From Deltaproteobacteria bacterium YD0425bin51 (GTDB lineage: Bacteria > Desulfobacterota > Desulfobacteria > Desulfobacterales > YD0425bin51), in assembly GCA_002753225.1 (NCBI GenBank), contig PDZS01000045.1, positions 1-36,792 of the forward strand: a DNA stretch of 36,792 nucleotides, read 5' to 3'. Position numbers and translations under genes: made by a program. Position 1 is the stretch's first letter; the number at the start of each line of letters is the position of its first letter. Below, piece by piece: positions 1 through 7,138 of this stretch. The notes beneath the pieces were generated by a model. That model made no database searches, had not been told where the DNA came from, and saw only the letters and a program-made list of their open reading frames with translations.

Positions 1-24
1 TTAAAATATATATTCTATAAATAA

Positions 25-291
25 ATAAGTAGAAAAAAATGTGGTAAGAATTATTGCACAAGTTGAAATATCAAACCCTTTCATAAAGATGCGGTCATTA
101 AATACAGAAAATATAGAGCTTATATTAACAATAATGGGATTATTAAAGTAGAAGTTTGAGGACCTTCTAAAATAGAGATAGAAGGATTTCGTAAAATAGT
201 TTATACAATATTGGAACAAGCCCAAGCTGCTGTTAATATGCTTGGTTATAGCTTACTTCCTGTTAAAGATAGATTGCAAGTGAGGAATTAA
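25..291 (+). pseudogene. 3' end of an upstream gene with in-frame TGA codons (broken or recoded)
   Basis: The frame that ends in TAA at 289-291 reads as convincing protein for its last 43 codons (160-288), with a helical stretch FRKIVYTILEQAQAAVNMLG and then a C-terminus SLLPVKDRLQVRN. It stops one base before the gatB start, as expected for an operon partner. Upstream in the same frame, TGA codons lie at 157-159 and 64-66, with a TAA at 22-24. Protein-like sequence such as YINNNGIIKVEV continues between the two TGAs. Either the gene is a decayed remnant, or one or both TGAs are read as selenocysteine. A second frame is open at 29-148, so a frameshift is also possible. I do not recognise the family. 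The gene may start outside the window. Confidence 0.4.
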
Positions 292-292
292 A

Positions 293-1720
293 ATGGAATT
301 TGAATCAGTTATAGGACTTGAAGTCCATGTACAGCTAAAGACAAAGACAAAAATTTTTTGTGGTTGTTCAACTAAATTTGGCGATCCTCCTAATACTCAT
401 ACATGCCCTGTATGTTTAGGAATGCCAGGAGTTCTACCTGTATTAAATAAAAAAGTGGTTGAGTATACATTAACAATGGCAATTGCAACTAGTTGTAAGA
501 TTGCTCCAATAAGCAGATTTGCTCGTAAAAATTACTTTTATCCTGATCTTCCAAAAGCATATCAGATTTCTCAATATGAGATGCCAATTTCCGAGCATGG
601 ATATATAAATATTGAAACAGATATTGGAATTAAACGGATTGGTATTACGAGAATTCATATGGAAGAAGATGCAGGAAAGTTAAGTCATGATACATATCGT
701 CCATTAAGTATGATTGATTTTAATAGAACAGGTGTTCCTCTCATGGAAATTGTAAGTGAGCCAGATATCTCTTCTCCAGAAGAGGCTGGGTTATATTTAA
801 AGAAGCTAAGAAATATTGTTCGCTATGTTGATATTTCAGATGCTAATATGGAGGAAGGTAGTTTTAGATGTGATGCAAACGTATCTATAATGCCAAAAGG
901 GAGTAAAACTTTTGGAACGAGAGTTGAGATAAAAAATTTAAATTCATTTAAGCATGTTGAAAAAGCTATACAATTCGAAATTAATAGACAAAAATCTATT
1001 GTTCTTGACAATGGCAAGGTATTTCAAGAAACACGGCTCTGGGATACAACAAATAATAAGACAATATCAATGCGCAGCAAAGAAGAGGCCCATGATTATA
1101 GATATTTCCCAGATCCAGACCTTTTGGCAATTGAAATTGATGAAAACTGGATTAAAAGGATTCGAGATACTATTCCTGAACTCCCTGATGCAAAAAGAGA
1201 TCGATTTATAAAAGAGTTTGCTATTCCATTATATGATGCTTCTGTATTGACTTCTAGCAAAGAATTGGCCGACTATTTTGAAATATGTGCTAGGATGGTA
1301 AAAACGCCAAAACTTGCAAGCAATTGGATTATGGTTGAACTTTTAGGTCTTCTTAATTTAGAGGGAAAAACCATTGAAGAATCTCCAATTTCTGCTTCAA
1401 ATTTAGGTAAACTAATAAAGTTAGTTGATGAAAATGTTATAAACGGTAAAATTGCCAAAATTGTATTTGAAGAAATGGCAAAAAATAATAAAAGCCCAGA
1501 ACTTATTGTTGAGGAAAAAGGTCTTGTTCAAGTATCAGATAGTTCAGCTATTGAATCAATAATTTTAAGGGTAATAGAAAATAATCCAAAAGAAGTATCT
1601 TCATACAAAGGTGGTAAAACGAAACTTTTGGGCTTTTTTGTGGGACAAATCATGAAAGAAACCAAGGGTAAAGCAAATCCCAAAATTGTAAACGAAATAT
1701 TAATTAAAAAACTTTCTTAA
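293..1720 (+). CDS. gatB: Asp-tRNA(Asn)/Glu-tRNA(Gln) amidotransferase subunit B
   Basis: GatB of the GatCAB complex. In the cytoplasm it converts misacylated Glu-tRNA(Gln) and Asp-tRNA(Asn) to the correct amidated forms. The 475-residue length is normal for the family. The N-terminus has the signature GLEVHVQLKTKTKIFCGC (about residue 9), followed by CPVCLGMPGVLP, which supplies the zinc-binding cysteines, and RKNYFYPDLPKAYQISQYE. The C-terminal YqeY-like tail ends with GQIMKETKGKANP, the usual tRNA-binding end. The ATG has an AGGA ribosome-binding site at about 283-286. Neither gatA nor gatC is in the window. An exported FlgO-like protein gene follows 21 bases downstream and is probably co-transcribed. 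Identification is essentially certain from family motifs. Confidence 0.97.
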   Translation: MEFESVIGLEVHVQLKTKTKIFCGCSTKFGDPPNTHTCPVCLGMPGVLPVLNKKVVEYTLTMAIATSCKIAPISRFARKNYFYPDLPKAYQISQYEMPISEHGYINIETDIGIKRIGITRIHMEEDAGKLSHDTYRPLSMIDFNRTGVPLMEIVSEPDISSPEEAGLYLKKLRNIVRYVDISDANMEEGSFRCDANVSIMPKGSKTFGTRVEIKNLNSFKHVEKAIQFEINRQKSIVLDNGKVFQETRLWDTTNNKTISMRSKEEAHDYRYFPDPDLLAIEIDENWIKRIRDTIPELPDAKRDRFIKEFAIPLYDASVLTSSKELADYFEICARMVKTPKLASNWIMVELLGLLNLEGKTIEESPISASNLGKLIKLVDENVINGKIAKIVFEEMAKNNKSPELIVEEKGLVQVSDSSAIESIILRVIENNPKEVSSYKGGKTKLLGFFVGQIMKETKGKANPKIVNEILIKKLS

Positions 1721-1741
1721 GTAAAGACAAATGGAGGAAAT

Positions 1742-3337
1742 TTGAAAAAGCTATTTAACTTAATTACTATAACATTGTTAATTATTTTATCCTGCAGTTG
1801 TGCATTTGCTCAAAGCAGGGTTGCAATATTACCTTTTAAAATAAATGCTAGTTCTGATATGTCATATTTAAAAGATGGAATATTTGATATGTTATCTTCT
1901 AGGCTTTCATGGGAGGAGAAAGTTATTATTATAGATAAGAGCGAAGTAGAAAAACAAGTACCGCATTTATCAAATTTAAATGAAAGCGATATTAAACGTA
2001 TATCAACAGCATTAAAAGCTGATTATGTTATTTTAGGAAGTGTTACTTTATTTGGTGGAAGTGTTAGCATAGATGCTAAAGTTTTGGATATATTAAAGGC
2101 AAAGCAAACTTTAACATTTTTTGAACAGTGCAAAAACATAGATGAGATAATACCTAAAATTAACAAAATTTCTGAAGAGGTTAATGAAAAAATTTTTGGG
2201 AAGGCTATTTCTCCAAAAAGTCAAGACATAAAATTATCTCAACCTTTAGTTCAGGAACCATCAATACATGATCATCCAGAGAAGTCTTTTCAAGGACAAA
2301 CTGTTCCTGTTGTGCCTTCATTGCCTTTAAGTCAAACCTTTACTCCTGCAACTCAAACATCTACTTTTTGGAAAAGTCGAAATTTTGATTTTGAAATTAA
2401 AGGAATGGCATTAGGCGATGTTGATAATGATAGAAAAAATGAGACAGTATTAATTACAAATCAAGATATTCATGTTTATAGAATAGAAAACAGTCAACTT
2501 TATAAAATTAAAGAAATAAATGGAAAAAAGAGCGTAAAATATTTAACCGTAGATGTCGCAGATATTAATAAAAATAGCAAAGCTGAAATTTTTATAACAT
2601 CTCTTAACACGCTTTCAAATACCCTTGATTCCTTTGTTTTAGAATGGAATGGAAAAAATTTTGAAATGATTCTTAAAGATCAAGGTTGGTATTTTAGAAT
2701 TATAAATCACCCAGAAAAAGGACAACTCCTTATGGGGCAGAAAAAAGGAATAAATGATGTTTTTATTGGAGGTGTATCTGAATTATTGTGGAATGGACGA
2801 GAATATATCTCTCAAAATCAGCTAAAATTACCCAAAGGAATTAATATTTTTAGCTTTGCGTTAGGTAATTTATTTAATAAAAATGAAGAAATGATGGTAT
2901 GTTTAGATAGTAACGACCATTTGAGGCTTTATAACAATAAAAATGAAGAAGACTGGAAAAGTGGTGAATATTATGGAGGTGGCGAAAATTATATAGATAT
3001 TTTTCCGGGTACAGAATCTCAAGAAAGATACTATATACCTCAGAGAATAATAGTATCTAAACTTCAAGAAATAATTGTAGTAAAAAACCAAGCAACAACA
3101 GGACGATTGCTATCTCAATTCAGGCAGTATAATAATGGTAATTTTGAATCACTTTCTTGGACAGGAGCGGGTTTATCATCAAAATGGCAGTCAGAAAAAT
3201 TATCAGGATATATAAGCGACTACTCTCTAGGAGATTTTGATAACGATGGTAAAATAGAACTTGGGCTTGCACTTTTAAGTAAAAGAGGATTTTTAATGCA
3301 AAAACCTCAAAGTGTAATTATAACTTACAAAAAATAA
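1742..3337 (+). CDS. Exported FlgO/CsgG-like protein with FG-GAP (VCBS-type) repeats
   Basis: This is a 531-residue exported protein starting at TTG with a GGAGG site just upstream. A signal peptide covers residues 1 to about 24 (LIILSCSCAFA); cleavage after AFA, or lipid attachment at a cysteine, is possible. Residues about 26-152 resemble the FlgO/CsgG-like fold: RVAILPFKINASSDMSYL, then KADYVILGSVTLFGGSVSIDAKVLD. A proline/glutamine-rich linker spans about 155-208. The C-terminal half carries calcium-binding-type FG-GAP motifs, DVDNDRKNE (about 226), DINKNSKAE (about 274) and DFDNDGKIE (near the end), as in a beta-propeller. It is likely a periplasmic or outer-membrane-associated sensing or scaffold protein. 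The substrate or partner is unknown. It follows gatB closely, an arrangement that says little about function. Confidence 0.72.
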   Translation: MKKLFNLITITLLIILSCSCAFAQSRVAILPFKINASSDMSYLKDGIFDMLSSRLSWEEKVIIIDKSEVEKQVPHLSNLNESDIKRISTALKADYVILGSVTLFGGSVSIDAKVLDILKAKQTLTFFEQCKNIDEIIPKINKISEEVNEKIFGKAISPKSQDIKLSQPLVQEPSIHDHPEKSFQGQTVPVVPSLPLSQTFTPATQTSTFWKSRNFDFEIKGMALGDVDNDRKNETVLITNQDIHVYRIENSQLYKIKEINGKKSVKYLTVDVADINKNSKAEIFITSLNTLSNTLDSFVLEWNGKNFEMILKDQGWYFRIINHPEKGQLLMGQKKGINDVFIGGVSELLWNGREYISQNQLKLPKGINIFSFALGNLFNKNEEMMVCLDSNDHLRLYNNKNEEDWKSGEYYGGGENYIDIFPGTESQERYYIPQRIIVSKLQEIIVVKNQATTGRLLSQFRQYNNGNFESLSWTGAGLSSKWQSEKLSGYISDYSLGDFDNDGKIELGLALLSKRGFLMQKPQSVIITYKK

Positions 3338-3422
3338 GTGGGTTTAATTGATATATATTCTAAAATTTATTATGTTAAAACAAGCTGTTAATTTATTTTT
3401 TAATTTTTTTTAAAATATACTC

Positions 3423-3451
3423 TTGACACTCATGACGCAATGCGTTATATT
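3423..3451 (+). promoter_or_regulatory. Strong sigma70-type promoter with a palindrome in the spacer
   Basis: TTGACA at 3423-3428 and TATATT at 3446-3451 are separated by exactly 17 bases, in front of the coiled-coil protein gene at 3516. The spacer holds ACGCA-A-TGCGT (3435-3445), an inverted repeat with five-base arms placed where a bound repressor would block RNA polymerase. Confidence 0.7.
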
Positions 3452-3515
3452 TATGACAAATGAAACGGGAACAAAAAAACAAAAGATAATAAACAATAAA
3501 ACAAGGAGAAAAAAC

Positions 3516-3860
3516 ATGAGTGAAGAAAAAAAAGAATTAAAAGATGTTATCGTTGAAAACATAAAATCTTACAACGAGAAGTATGTAAAAAAGAATTTTG
3601 AAAAGGCAAAAGAATTTATTGAAACTCGATATCCTAAAGTTATAGAAGTAGCAAAAAAAATGGATGAGAAGAGACAATCTTTTGAAAAAGAAGTAAAAAA
3701 TAAGGTTGATGAATTTGCACAAGATGCTAAAAAATACATGGATAATAACTTTCCAGAATTAGAAAAAAAAGCAAAAGAAGCTTTTGACACAGTAAAAACT
3801 AAAACATCAGATGCTATTAAATCTCTTAATGTAAAAGTTAACACGCTAATGAATAAGTAA
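3516..3860 (+). CDS. Small charged coiled-coil protein (phasin- or apolipoprotein-like)
   Basis: The gene encodes 114 residues, Lys/Glu-rich and almost entirely predicted alpha-helical, with repeated heptad-like segments such as KNFEKAKEFIETRYPK and KAKEAFDTVKTKTSDAIKSL. There are no cysteines, no signal peptide and no membrane segment, so it should be cytoplasmic. The ATG at 3516 was chosen because AAGGAG lies at 3503-3508; the open frame extends further upstream only through the promoter. The composition resembles phasins or amphipathic surface-coating proteins, but there is no diagnostic motif. It is monocistronic with its own consensus promoter, which suggests high or switchable expression. 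Confidence 0.68.
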   Translation: MSEEKKELKDVIVENIKSYNEKYVKKNFEKAKEFIETRYPKVIEVAKKMDEKRQSFEKEVKNKVDEFAQDAKKYMDNNFPELEKKAKEAFDTVKTKTSDAIKSLNVKVNTLMNK

Positions 3861-3883
3861 CTTTCTGATATTATAAAAAAGTA

Positions 3884-3889
3884 TTGACA
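3884..3889 (+). promoter_or_regulatory. Possible -35 element in the porin leader
   Basis: TTGACA stands alone 24 bases after the preceding stop codon, and a second TTGACA occurs at 3962-3967. Neither has a convincing -10 at 17 bases (the best are AGAAAT and TAGGTA), so which one drives the porin is unresolved. Confidence 0.3.
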
Positions 3890-3980
3890 TCAATAAAAAT
3901 AAATGATAGAAATACCCTCAATTTTTATAAAAGGAGGTATATTGTCAAAGCTAATTAAGGGTTGACACCCCAAAACTAAA

Positions 3981-4023
3981 GGTTTAGGTAATTTTTTTAG
4001 GTTTAGATAAGAAATTAGGTTAG
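3981..4023 (+). repeat. Short GGTTTAG-type repeats in the porin leader
   Basis: GGTTTAG occurs at 3981-3987 and 4000-4006, and a shortened GGTTAG at 4018-4023. They are spaced 19 and 18 bases apart between the possible -35 elements and the porin ribosome-binding site. Regular spacing of nearly two helical turns could mark regulator binding sites or be chance in AT-rich DNA. Confidence 0.35.
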
Positions 4024-4061
4024 GTAGTTTTATTTAACTAAAAATCCAAGGAGGATGACAA

Positions 4062-5486
4062 ATGAAGAAATTTTTAGCAATTTCAATAGTGTTTTTATTA
4101 GCAATTATGTTTACAGTTCCTGCAATGGCAGTTGAAGCTGATTTTAAAGGAGCTTACAGGGTAAGAGGTTGGAGTTTTAAGTATAATCCAATGGATCCCA
4201 ATAATAATACATCAACAAATTCTTACATGAGAATGAGATTAAGACTTGATCCTACTTTAAAAGTAACTGATGACTTAAGTGTAACCGCTCGCATTGATAT
4301 GTTAGATGGTGTTATGTATGGTGATCCATCTTATTCAACTGGTGCAGGAAAAGCTACTGATGGAAGAATTAACACTAGCGCACCTAGCTCAACTAATGCT
4401 AGTACCCATACTCATTCTGTAACAACAAATAACTTAAGAGTTCATAGAGCTTATTTGACATATAAATCACCTATTGGTGGTATAGTTGCAGGTCGTATGA
4501 AAGGTGGTACATGGGGAACATGGTTTGCAGATGGTGAAGATGATTATGATAGATTAATATACGTAGTTCCAGTAGACCAGTTTACATTTGCTGCTACTTA
4601 TGAAAAAGTAGGAGAAGGTGCAATGACCTATCCTAATACAAAATCTAACAAAGATAATGACAAATATTATTTAAGTGGTACATATAAAGCTGATAATATT
4701 GAAGCTGGAGCATTACTCGCATTTTACAATTATGGCATGTTACCAGATTTAGCAGGATATTTAGCATCAGGTAAAGCTTATGGTTTAACTCCTTATGCAA
4801 TTGCAAAATTTGGAATTTTCAGTGTAGAGAGTGAAATAAGCTACTATACAGGTAAAGCTACTTTTAATCCTACTGATCTTGGTCAGGGAACAAGAAAAGA
4901 TAAAGATATCGAAGTATGGGGTGCATATCTTCAGGCAGGTGTAGATCTTAGTCCTGTAGAAATTAAAGCTGGTTATGCTTATGCAAGTGGAGATGCTAAT
5001 ACTGGTGCTAATGGTGGTGATGGTGAAAAATTTAAATCTTATTGTTATTTAGGAACTGGACAAACTTTTCAACCTCTCTTTATATTAACTGGACAAGATT
5101 ATGACCTTTATGGTTCTTTAGGCGGACTTGGAAATTTAGCAAATCCTAGTGCACAAAATGTTACTTTGGGTACATCAAGCAACAGAACTACTTCAACTGA
5201 CGGTTATAGCCTTGGATACCTCAATGTAAATGTAAAACCAATTGATAATCTTACTGTAGGTTTAGTAGTTGGACTTTCACAGGCAGATGATGTACCAAAA
5301 AATTGGGTAAGCAAAAGCCATGGTACTGAATATGATTTCGTAACAAATTGGAAAATAGTAGAGAATTTGAATTATCAATTTATTGGTGCTTATCTCCAAT
5401 CAGGTGATTATTTTAAACAGACAAATAATAAAGCTGAGATAAAGAATCCTTATGTGTTCTACAATGAATTAAAACTTAGCTTCTAA
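4062..5486 (+). CDS. Outer-membrane porin-like beta-barrel protein
   Basis: The product is a 474-residue exported protein. A classical signal peptide spans residues 1-23, with the hydrophobic core FLAISIVFLLAIMF and cleavage after AMA. The mature part begins VEADFKGAYRVRGWSF and alternates short amphipathic strands with Gly/Asn/Thr/Asp-rich loops, for example MRMRLRLDPTLKVTDDLSVTARIDM. It ends in phenylalanine (NELKLSF), the standard outer-membrane barrel insertion signal. It resembles the abundant porins of sulfate-reducing Desulfobacterota, and the transported solute cannot be read from the sequence. AAGGAGG lies just before the ATG. The long leader (3861-4061) and the strong terminator after it indicate a separately transcribed, probably abundant protein. 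Confidence 0.82.
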   Translation: MKKFLAISIVFLLAIMFTVPAMAVEADFKGAYRVRGWSFKYNPMDPNNNTSTNSYMRMRLRLDPTLKVTDDLSVTARIDMLDGVMYGDPSYSTGAGKATDGRINTSAPSSTNASTHTHSVTTNNLRVHRAYLTYKSPIGGIVAGRMKGGTWGTWFADGEDDYDRLIYVVPVDQFTFAATYEKVGEGAMTYPNTKSNKDNDKYYLSGTYKADNIEAGALLAFYNYGMLPDLAGYLASGKAYGLTPYAIAKFGIFSVESEISYYTGKATFNPTDLGQGTRKDKDIEVWGAYLQAGVDLSPVEIKAGYAYASGDANTGANGGDGEKFKSYCYLGTGQTFQPLFILTGQDYDLYGSLGGLGNLANPSAQNVTLGTSSNRTTSTDGYSLGYLNVNVKPIDNLTVGLVVGLSQADDVPKNWVSKSHGTEYDFVTNWKIVENLNYQFIGAYLQSGDYFKQTNNKAEIKNPYVFYNELKLSF

Positions 5487-5508
5487 TTAGAAAATTATTA
5501 GATAAAAA

Positions 5509-5541
5509 AACACCCTCAGTTGCAAAACAACTGAGGGTGTT
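5509..5541 (+). terminator. Strong hairpin terminator after the porin gene
   Basis: Perfect 14-bp stem with core CACCCTCAGTTG paired to CAACTGAGGGTG and a CAAAA loop. An A-run precedes it and TTCGATTTT follows. It separates the porin from the tRNA gene. Confidence 0.88.
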
Positions 5542-5562
5542 CGATTTTAAACTTACAATAAT

Positions 5563-5638
5563 GCCCCCGTAGCCCAGTGGATAGAGCAATGGATTCCTAA
5601 TCCATGTGCCGTAAGTTCGATTCTTACCGGGGGCACCA
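5563..5638 (+). tRNA. tRNA-Arg (anticodon CCT)
   Basis: The cloverleaf is complete. The acceptor stem GCCCCCG pairs with CGGGGGC, the D arm is GCCC/GAGC-like, and the anticodon stem ATGGA/TCCAT encloses loop TTCCTAA with anticodon CCT, which reads AGG. The T arm is GTAAG-TTCGATT-CTTAC, the discriminator is A, and CCA is encoded. A terminator follows at 5661. tRNA genes of this type are common insertion targets for tyrosine integrases, and remnants of mobile DNA follow here. Confidence 0.96.
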
Positions 5639-5660
5639 ATTAAAAAATAATAAAAATAGG

Positions 5661-5694
5661 AAGTTAGTCATTGCTTGATGACTAACTTTTTTTA
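5661..5694 (+). terminator. Terminator after tRNA-Arg
   Basis: An 11-bp perfect stem, AAGTTAGTCAT (5661-5671) with ATGACTAACTT (5678-5688), encloses the loop TGCTTG and is followed by a run of T residues. Confidence 0.88.
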
Positions 5695-5768
5695 TTTAAA
5701 TTGACGATTGTGCCCAAATTTGTGCCTAAACCTTCAGAAAGATATTTTTCAACTATTTTACTTGGCAT
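5682..5768 (-). pseudogene. Possible integrase C-terminal remnant next to tRNA-Arg
   Basis: The minus strand encodes a 28-residue open frame from ATG at 5768 to TAG inside the tRNA terminator: MPSKIVEKYLSEG, then LGTNLGTIVNLNKKS. The LGTNLGT-like tail resembles the extreme C-terminus of many tRNA-associated phage and island integrases, but no catalytic motif is present. Directly upstream in another frame (5758-5883, minus) is a 41-residue open frame with protein-like text GWHLNSKWPNFPRRPNSIQQ. The two could be frameshifted parts of one decayed gene. Position beside a tRNA is the main support; the sequence match is from memory of the family only. Confidence 0.3.
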
Positions 5769-5848
5769 CGGAACAGTAATTATCTAAAAACTGTTGAATT
5801 GAATTTGGTCTACGAGGAAAATTTGGCCATTTACTGTTCAGATGCCAA
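5762..5848. repeat. Long imperfect inverted repeat
   Basis: Arms of 18 bases at 5762-5779 (core GGCATCGGAACAGTAA) and 5831-5848 (core TTACTGTTCAGATGCC) pair with a single mismatch around a 51-base centre. It could be the ends of a small non-autonomous mobile element, a structured RNA or a recombination site. No T-run follows on either strand, which makes a terminator unlikely. Confidence 0.65.
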
Positions 5849-5909
5849 CCCGATAAAAAATATAAAAAAAACAAGGAAAACATTGATATTCAGACAAAAG
5901 AAGCCATTT

Positions 5910-5935
5910 TCAAAAGCAAAAGCAAAAGCAAAACT
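5910..5935 (+). repeat. AAAAGC tandem repeat
   Basis: The hexamer CAAAAG is repeated about four times in tandem just upstream of the toxin-antitoxin promoter. It is probably a simple sequence tract produced by slippage; no function is evident. Confidence 0.5.
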
Positions 5936-5946
5936 TATTAATTAAA

Positions 5947-5975
5947 TTGACAAATGCAAATTTTGTACATACAAT
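5947..5975 (+). promoter_or_regulatory. Promoter of the toxin-antitoxin pair
   Basis: TTGACA (5947-5952) and TACAAT (5970-5975) are 17 bases apart, 24 bases before the antitoxin ATG. Two TACATA words (about 5966 and 5980) flank the -10 and could be operator half-sites for the ribbon-helix-helix antitoxin, which in this family normally autorepresses. Confidence 0.75.
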
Positions 5976-5999
5976 AGCTATACATAAAGGAGTAATAAA

Positions 6000-6266
6000 A
6001 TGCCAAAGACAATCCGTTTTGCATTAAGAGCTACTGAATTTCAAGAAAATTTAATCCGCAGAGCAGCTAAAGCTACTTATAAAAATGTAACTGAATTTAT
6101 TTTAACTAATGCTTGCAAAGCTGCTGAACAAGCTTTATTAGATCAAAAATGTTTTTTTCTTGATGAAGAAAGCTTTATAAAATTTCAACAAGCCTTAGAA
6201 AGACCTGCACAATTTAAACCTAACCTTGCAAAACTTATGAAAGAAAAATCGCCTTGGGAAAAATAA
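6000..6266 (+). CDS. DUF1778 (TacA-like) ribbon-helix-helix antitoxin
   Basis: The product has 88 residues, the normal size for DUF1778 antitoxins. The N-terminal half is the ribbon-helix-helix DNA-binding part: TIRFALRATEFQENLIRRAA, then KNVTEFILTNACKAAEQAL. The C-terminal tail, with FFLDEESFIKFQQALERPAQ and KLMKEKSPWE, is the typical segment that wraps and neutralises the GNAT toxin. The ATG has AAAGGAG upstream. It overlaps the toxin gene by 13 bases, which is the standard order (antitoxin first) for translationally coupled type II modules. It probably also represses its own promoter. Confidence 0.9.
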   Translation: MPKTIRFALRATEFQENLIRRAAKATYKNVTEFILTNACKAAEQALLDQKCFFLDEESFIKFQQALERPAQFKPNLAKLMKEKSPWEK

Positions 6267-6760
6267 CATCACCTGTCCCTTTATCAAAATTACATCTTCT
6301 TGAGGATTTTGACTGCGGTAATATAGTTCTAAATGAATGGCTAATACGTTTTGCTTGGCAAAATAATCAAGCTAATGCAGCTAAAACATTTGTTGTTTGT
6401 GATGAACTGAAGGTAGTTGGTTACTACAGTCTTGCTGTTGGTTCTATTGAATACAATGAAGTTGTACCTTCAAGAATAAAAAAAGGACTTGCTCATCATA
6501 ATATTCCAGTTGTAATTCTTGCCAGATTAGCTGTTGATTTAAAATATCAGAAATGTGGTGTTGGTAAAGGTTTACTAAAAGATGCTTTGTTGCGAACATT
6601 AAATATTTCTGAACATATCGGAATTAGGGCTGTTTTTGTAAATGCTAAAAATGATCAAGCTCGTAAATTCTATCAAAGTAATGACTTTGAACCTTATCCT
6701 TATGATCCTTTAAAACTTATACTTTTATTAAGCGATATAAAAAAAATCAATTCTTTATAA
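6254..6760 (+). CDS. GNAT acetyltransferase toxin (TacT/AtaT-like)
   Basis: This 168-residue protein starts at TTG, inside the end of the antitoxin gene. Toxins of this family use acetyl-CoA to acetylate the amino group of charged aminoacyl-tRNAs and so stop translation. The start SPVPLSKLHLLEDFDCGNIV followed by LNEWL is the family N-terminus. The acetyl-CoA-binding region is ILARLAVDLKYQKCGVGKGL (about 98-117), with the R/Q-x-x-G-x-G/A-type loop QKCGVGKG. The catalytic tyrosine is expected in NDQARKFYQSNDFEPYPYDP. All the expected blocks are present, so it looks intact. The pair sits 360 bases past a tRNA gene, consistent with horizontal acquisition. Confidence 0.88.
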   Translation: MGKITSPVPLSKLHLLEDFDCGNIVLNEWLIRFAWQNNQANAAKTFVVCDELKVVGYYSLAVGSIEYNEVVPSRIKKGLAHHNIPVVILARLAVDLKYQKCGVGKGLLKDALLRTLNISEHIGIRAVFVNAKNDQARKFYQSNDFEPYPYDPLKLILLLSDIKKINSL

Positions 6761-6876
6761 CTTCTAAAAAAATGAAAGATTTTATTAATTTTTTTTTCAA
6801 ACCTTAACTACAAGGTTTATGTTTTAATGCCGAGAACAATCACTAAGTTATGTCGACAGTATCAGTTTTTAAAAAT

Positions 6877-7087
6877 GTGTAAACTTTCCTGCAACATGAT
6901 TTCGGTCATAAGCAATATGGGCAACCTTTCGTTCATGGTGTTCGAGGATACCTTCAATTCCGATGTTTTCATCGAGTTCATGCAGCGTCTTGTCCGAAAT
7001 CATGATCGTAAAATCTTCCTTATATTGGATAATCTTAATGTCCATCATTCAAAAAAGTCCATGGTAAATTATTGGTGGAGCAGATAA
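6877..7087 (+). pseudogene. IS630-family transposase fragment
   Basis: About 70 codons match the central DDE region of IS630-type transposases: NMISVISNMGNLSFMVFEDT, then DVFIEFMQRLVRNHDRKIFL, ILDNLNVHHSKK. The last block contains the second catalytic aspartate (LDNLNVHH). The N-terminal DNA-binding part and the third catalytic Glu region are missing. The frame ends at TAG soon after SKKSMVNYWWS, so it is a truncated remnant. Base composition is richer in G and C than in neighbouring genes, which fits a foreign origin. No flanking terminal inverted repeats were found. Together with the toxin-antitoxin pair it supports a decayed mobile region. Confidence 0.72.
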
Positions 7088-7138
7088 AGACAGCAAATTT
7101 ATAACAGGTCCAGAACACAGCCGTTCAATATTCAATAG

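Noticed and set aside
1..225. 74-codon minus-strand open frame that looks hydrophobic
   Set aside because: It starts at TTG without a ribosome-binding site and lies antisense to a protein-like + strand frame. Hydrophobic text arises naturally from the complement of AT-rich coding DNA.
5910..5935. CRISPR-like tandem repeats
   Set aside because: The unit is only six bases with no spacers, so it is a simple sequence tract.
6827..6876. N-terminal part of the open frame that contains the IS630 fragment
   Set aside because: The first 16 or so codons (PRTITKLCRQYQFL) do not match the transposase, so the feature is limited to the recognisable part.
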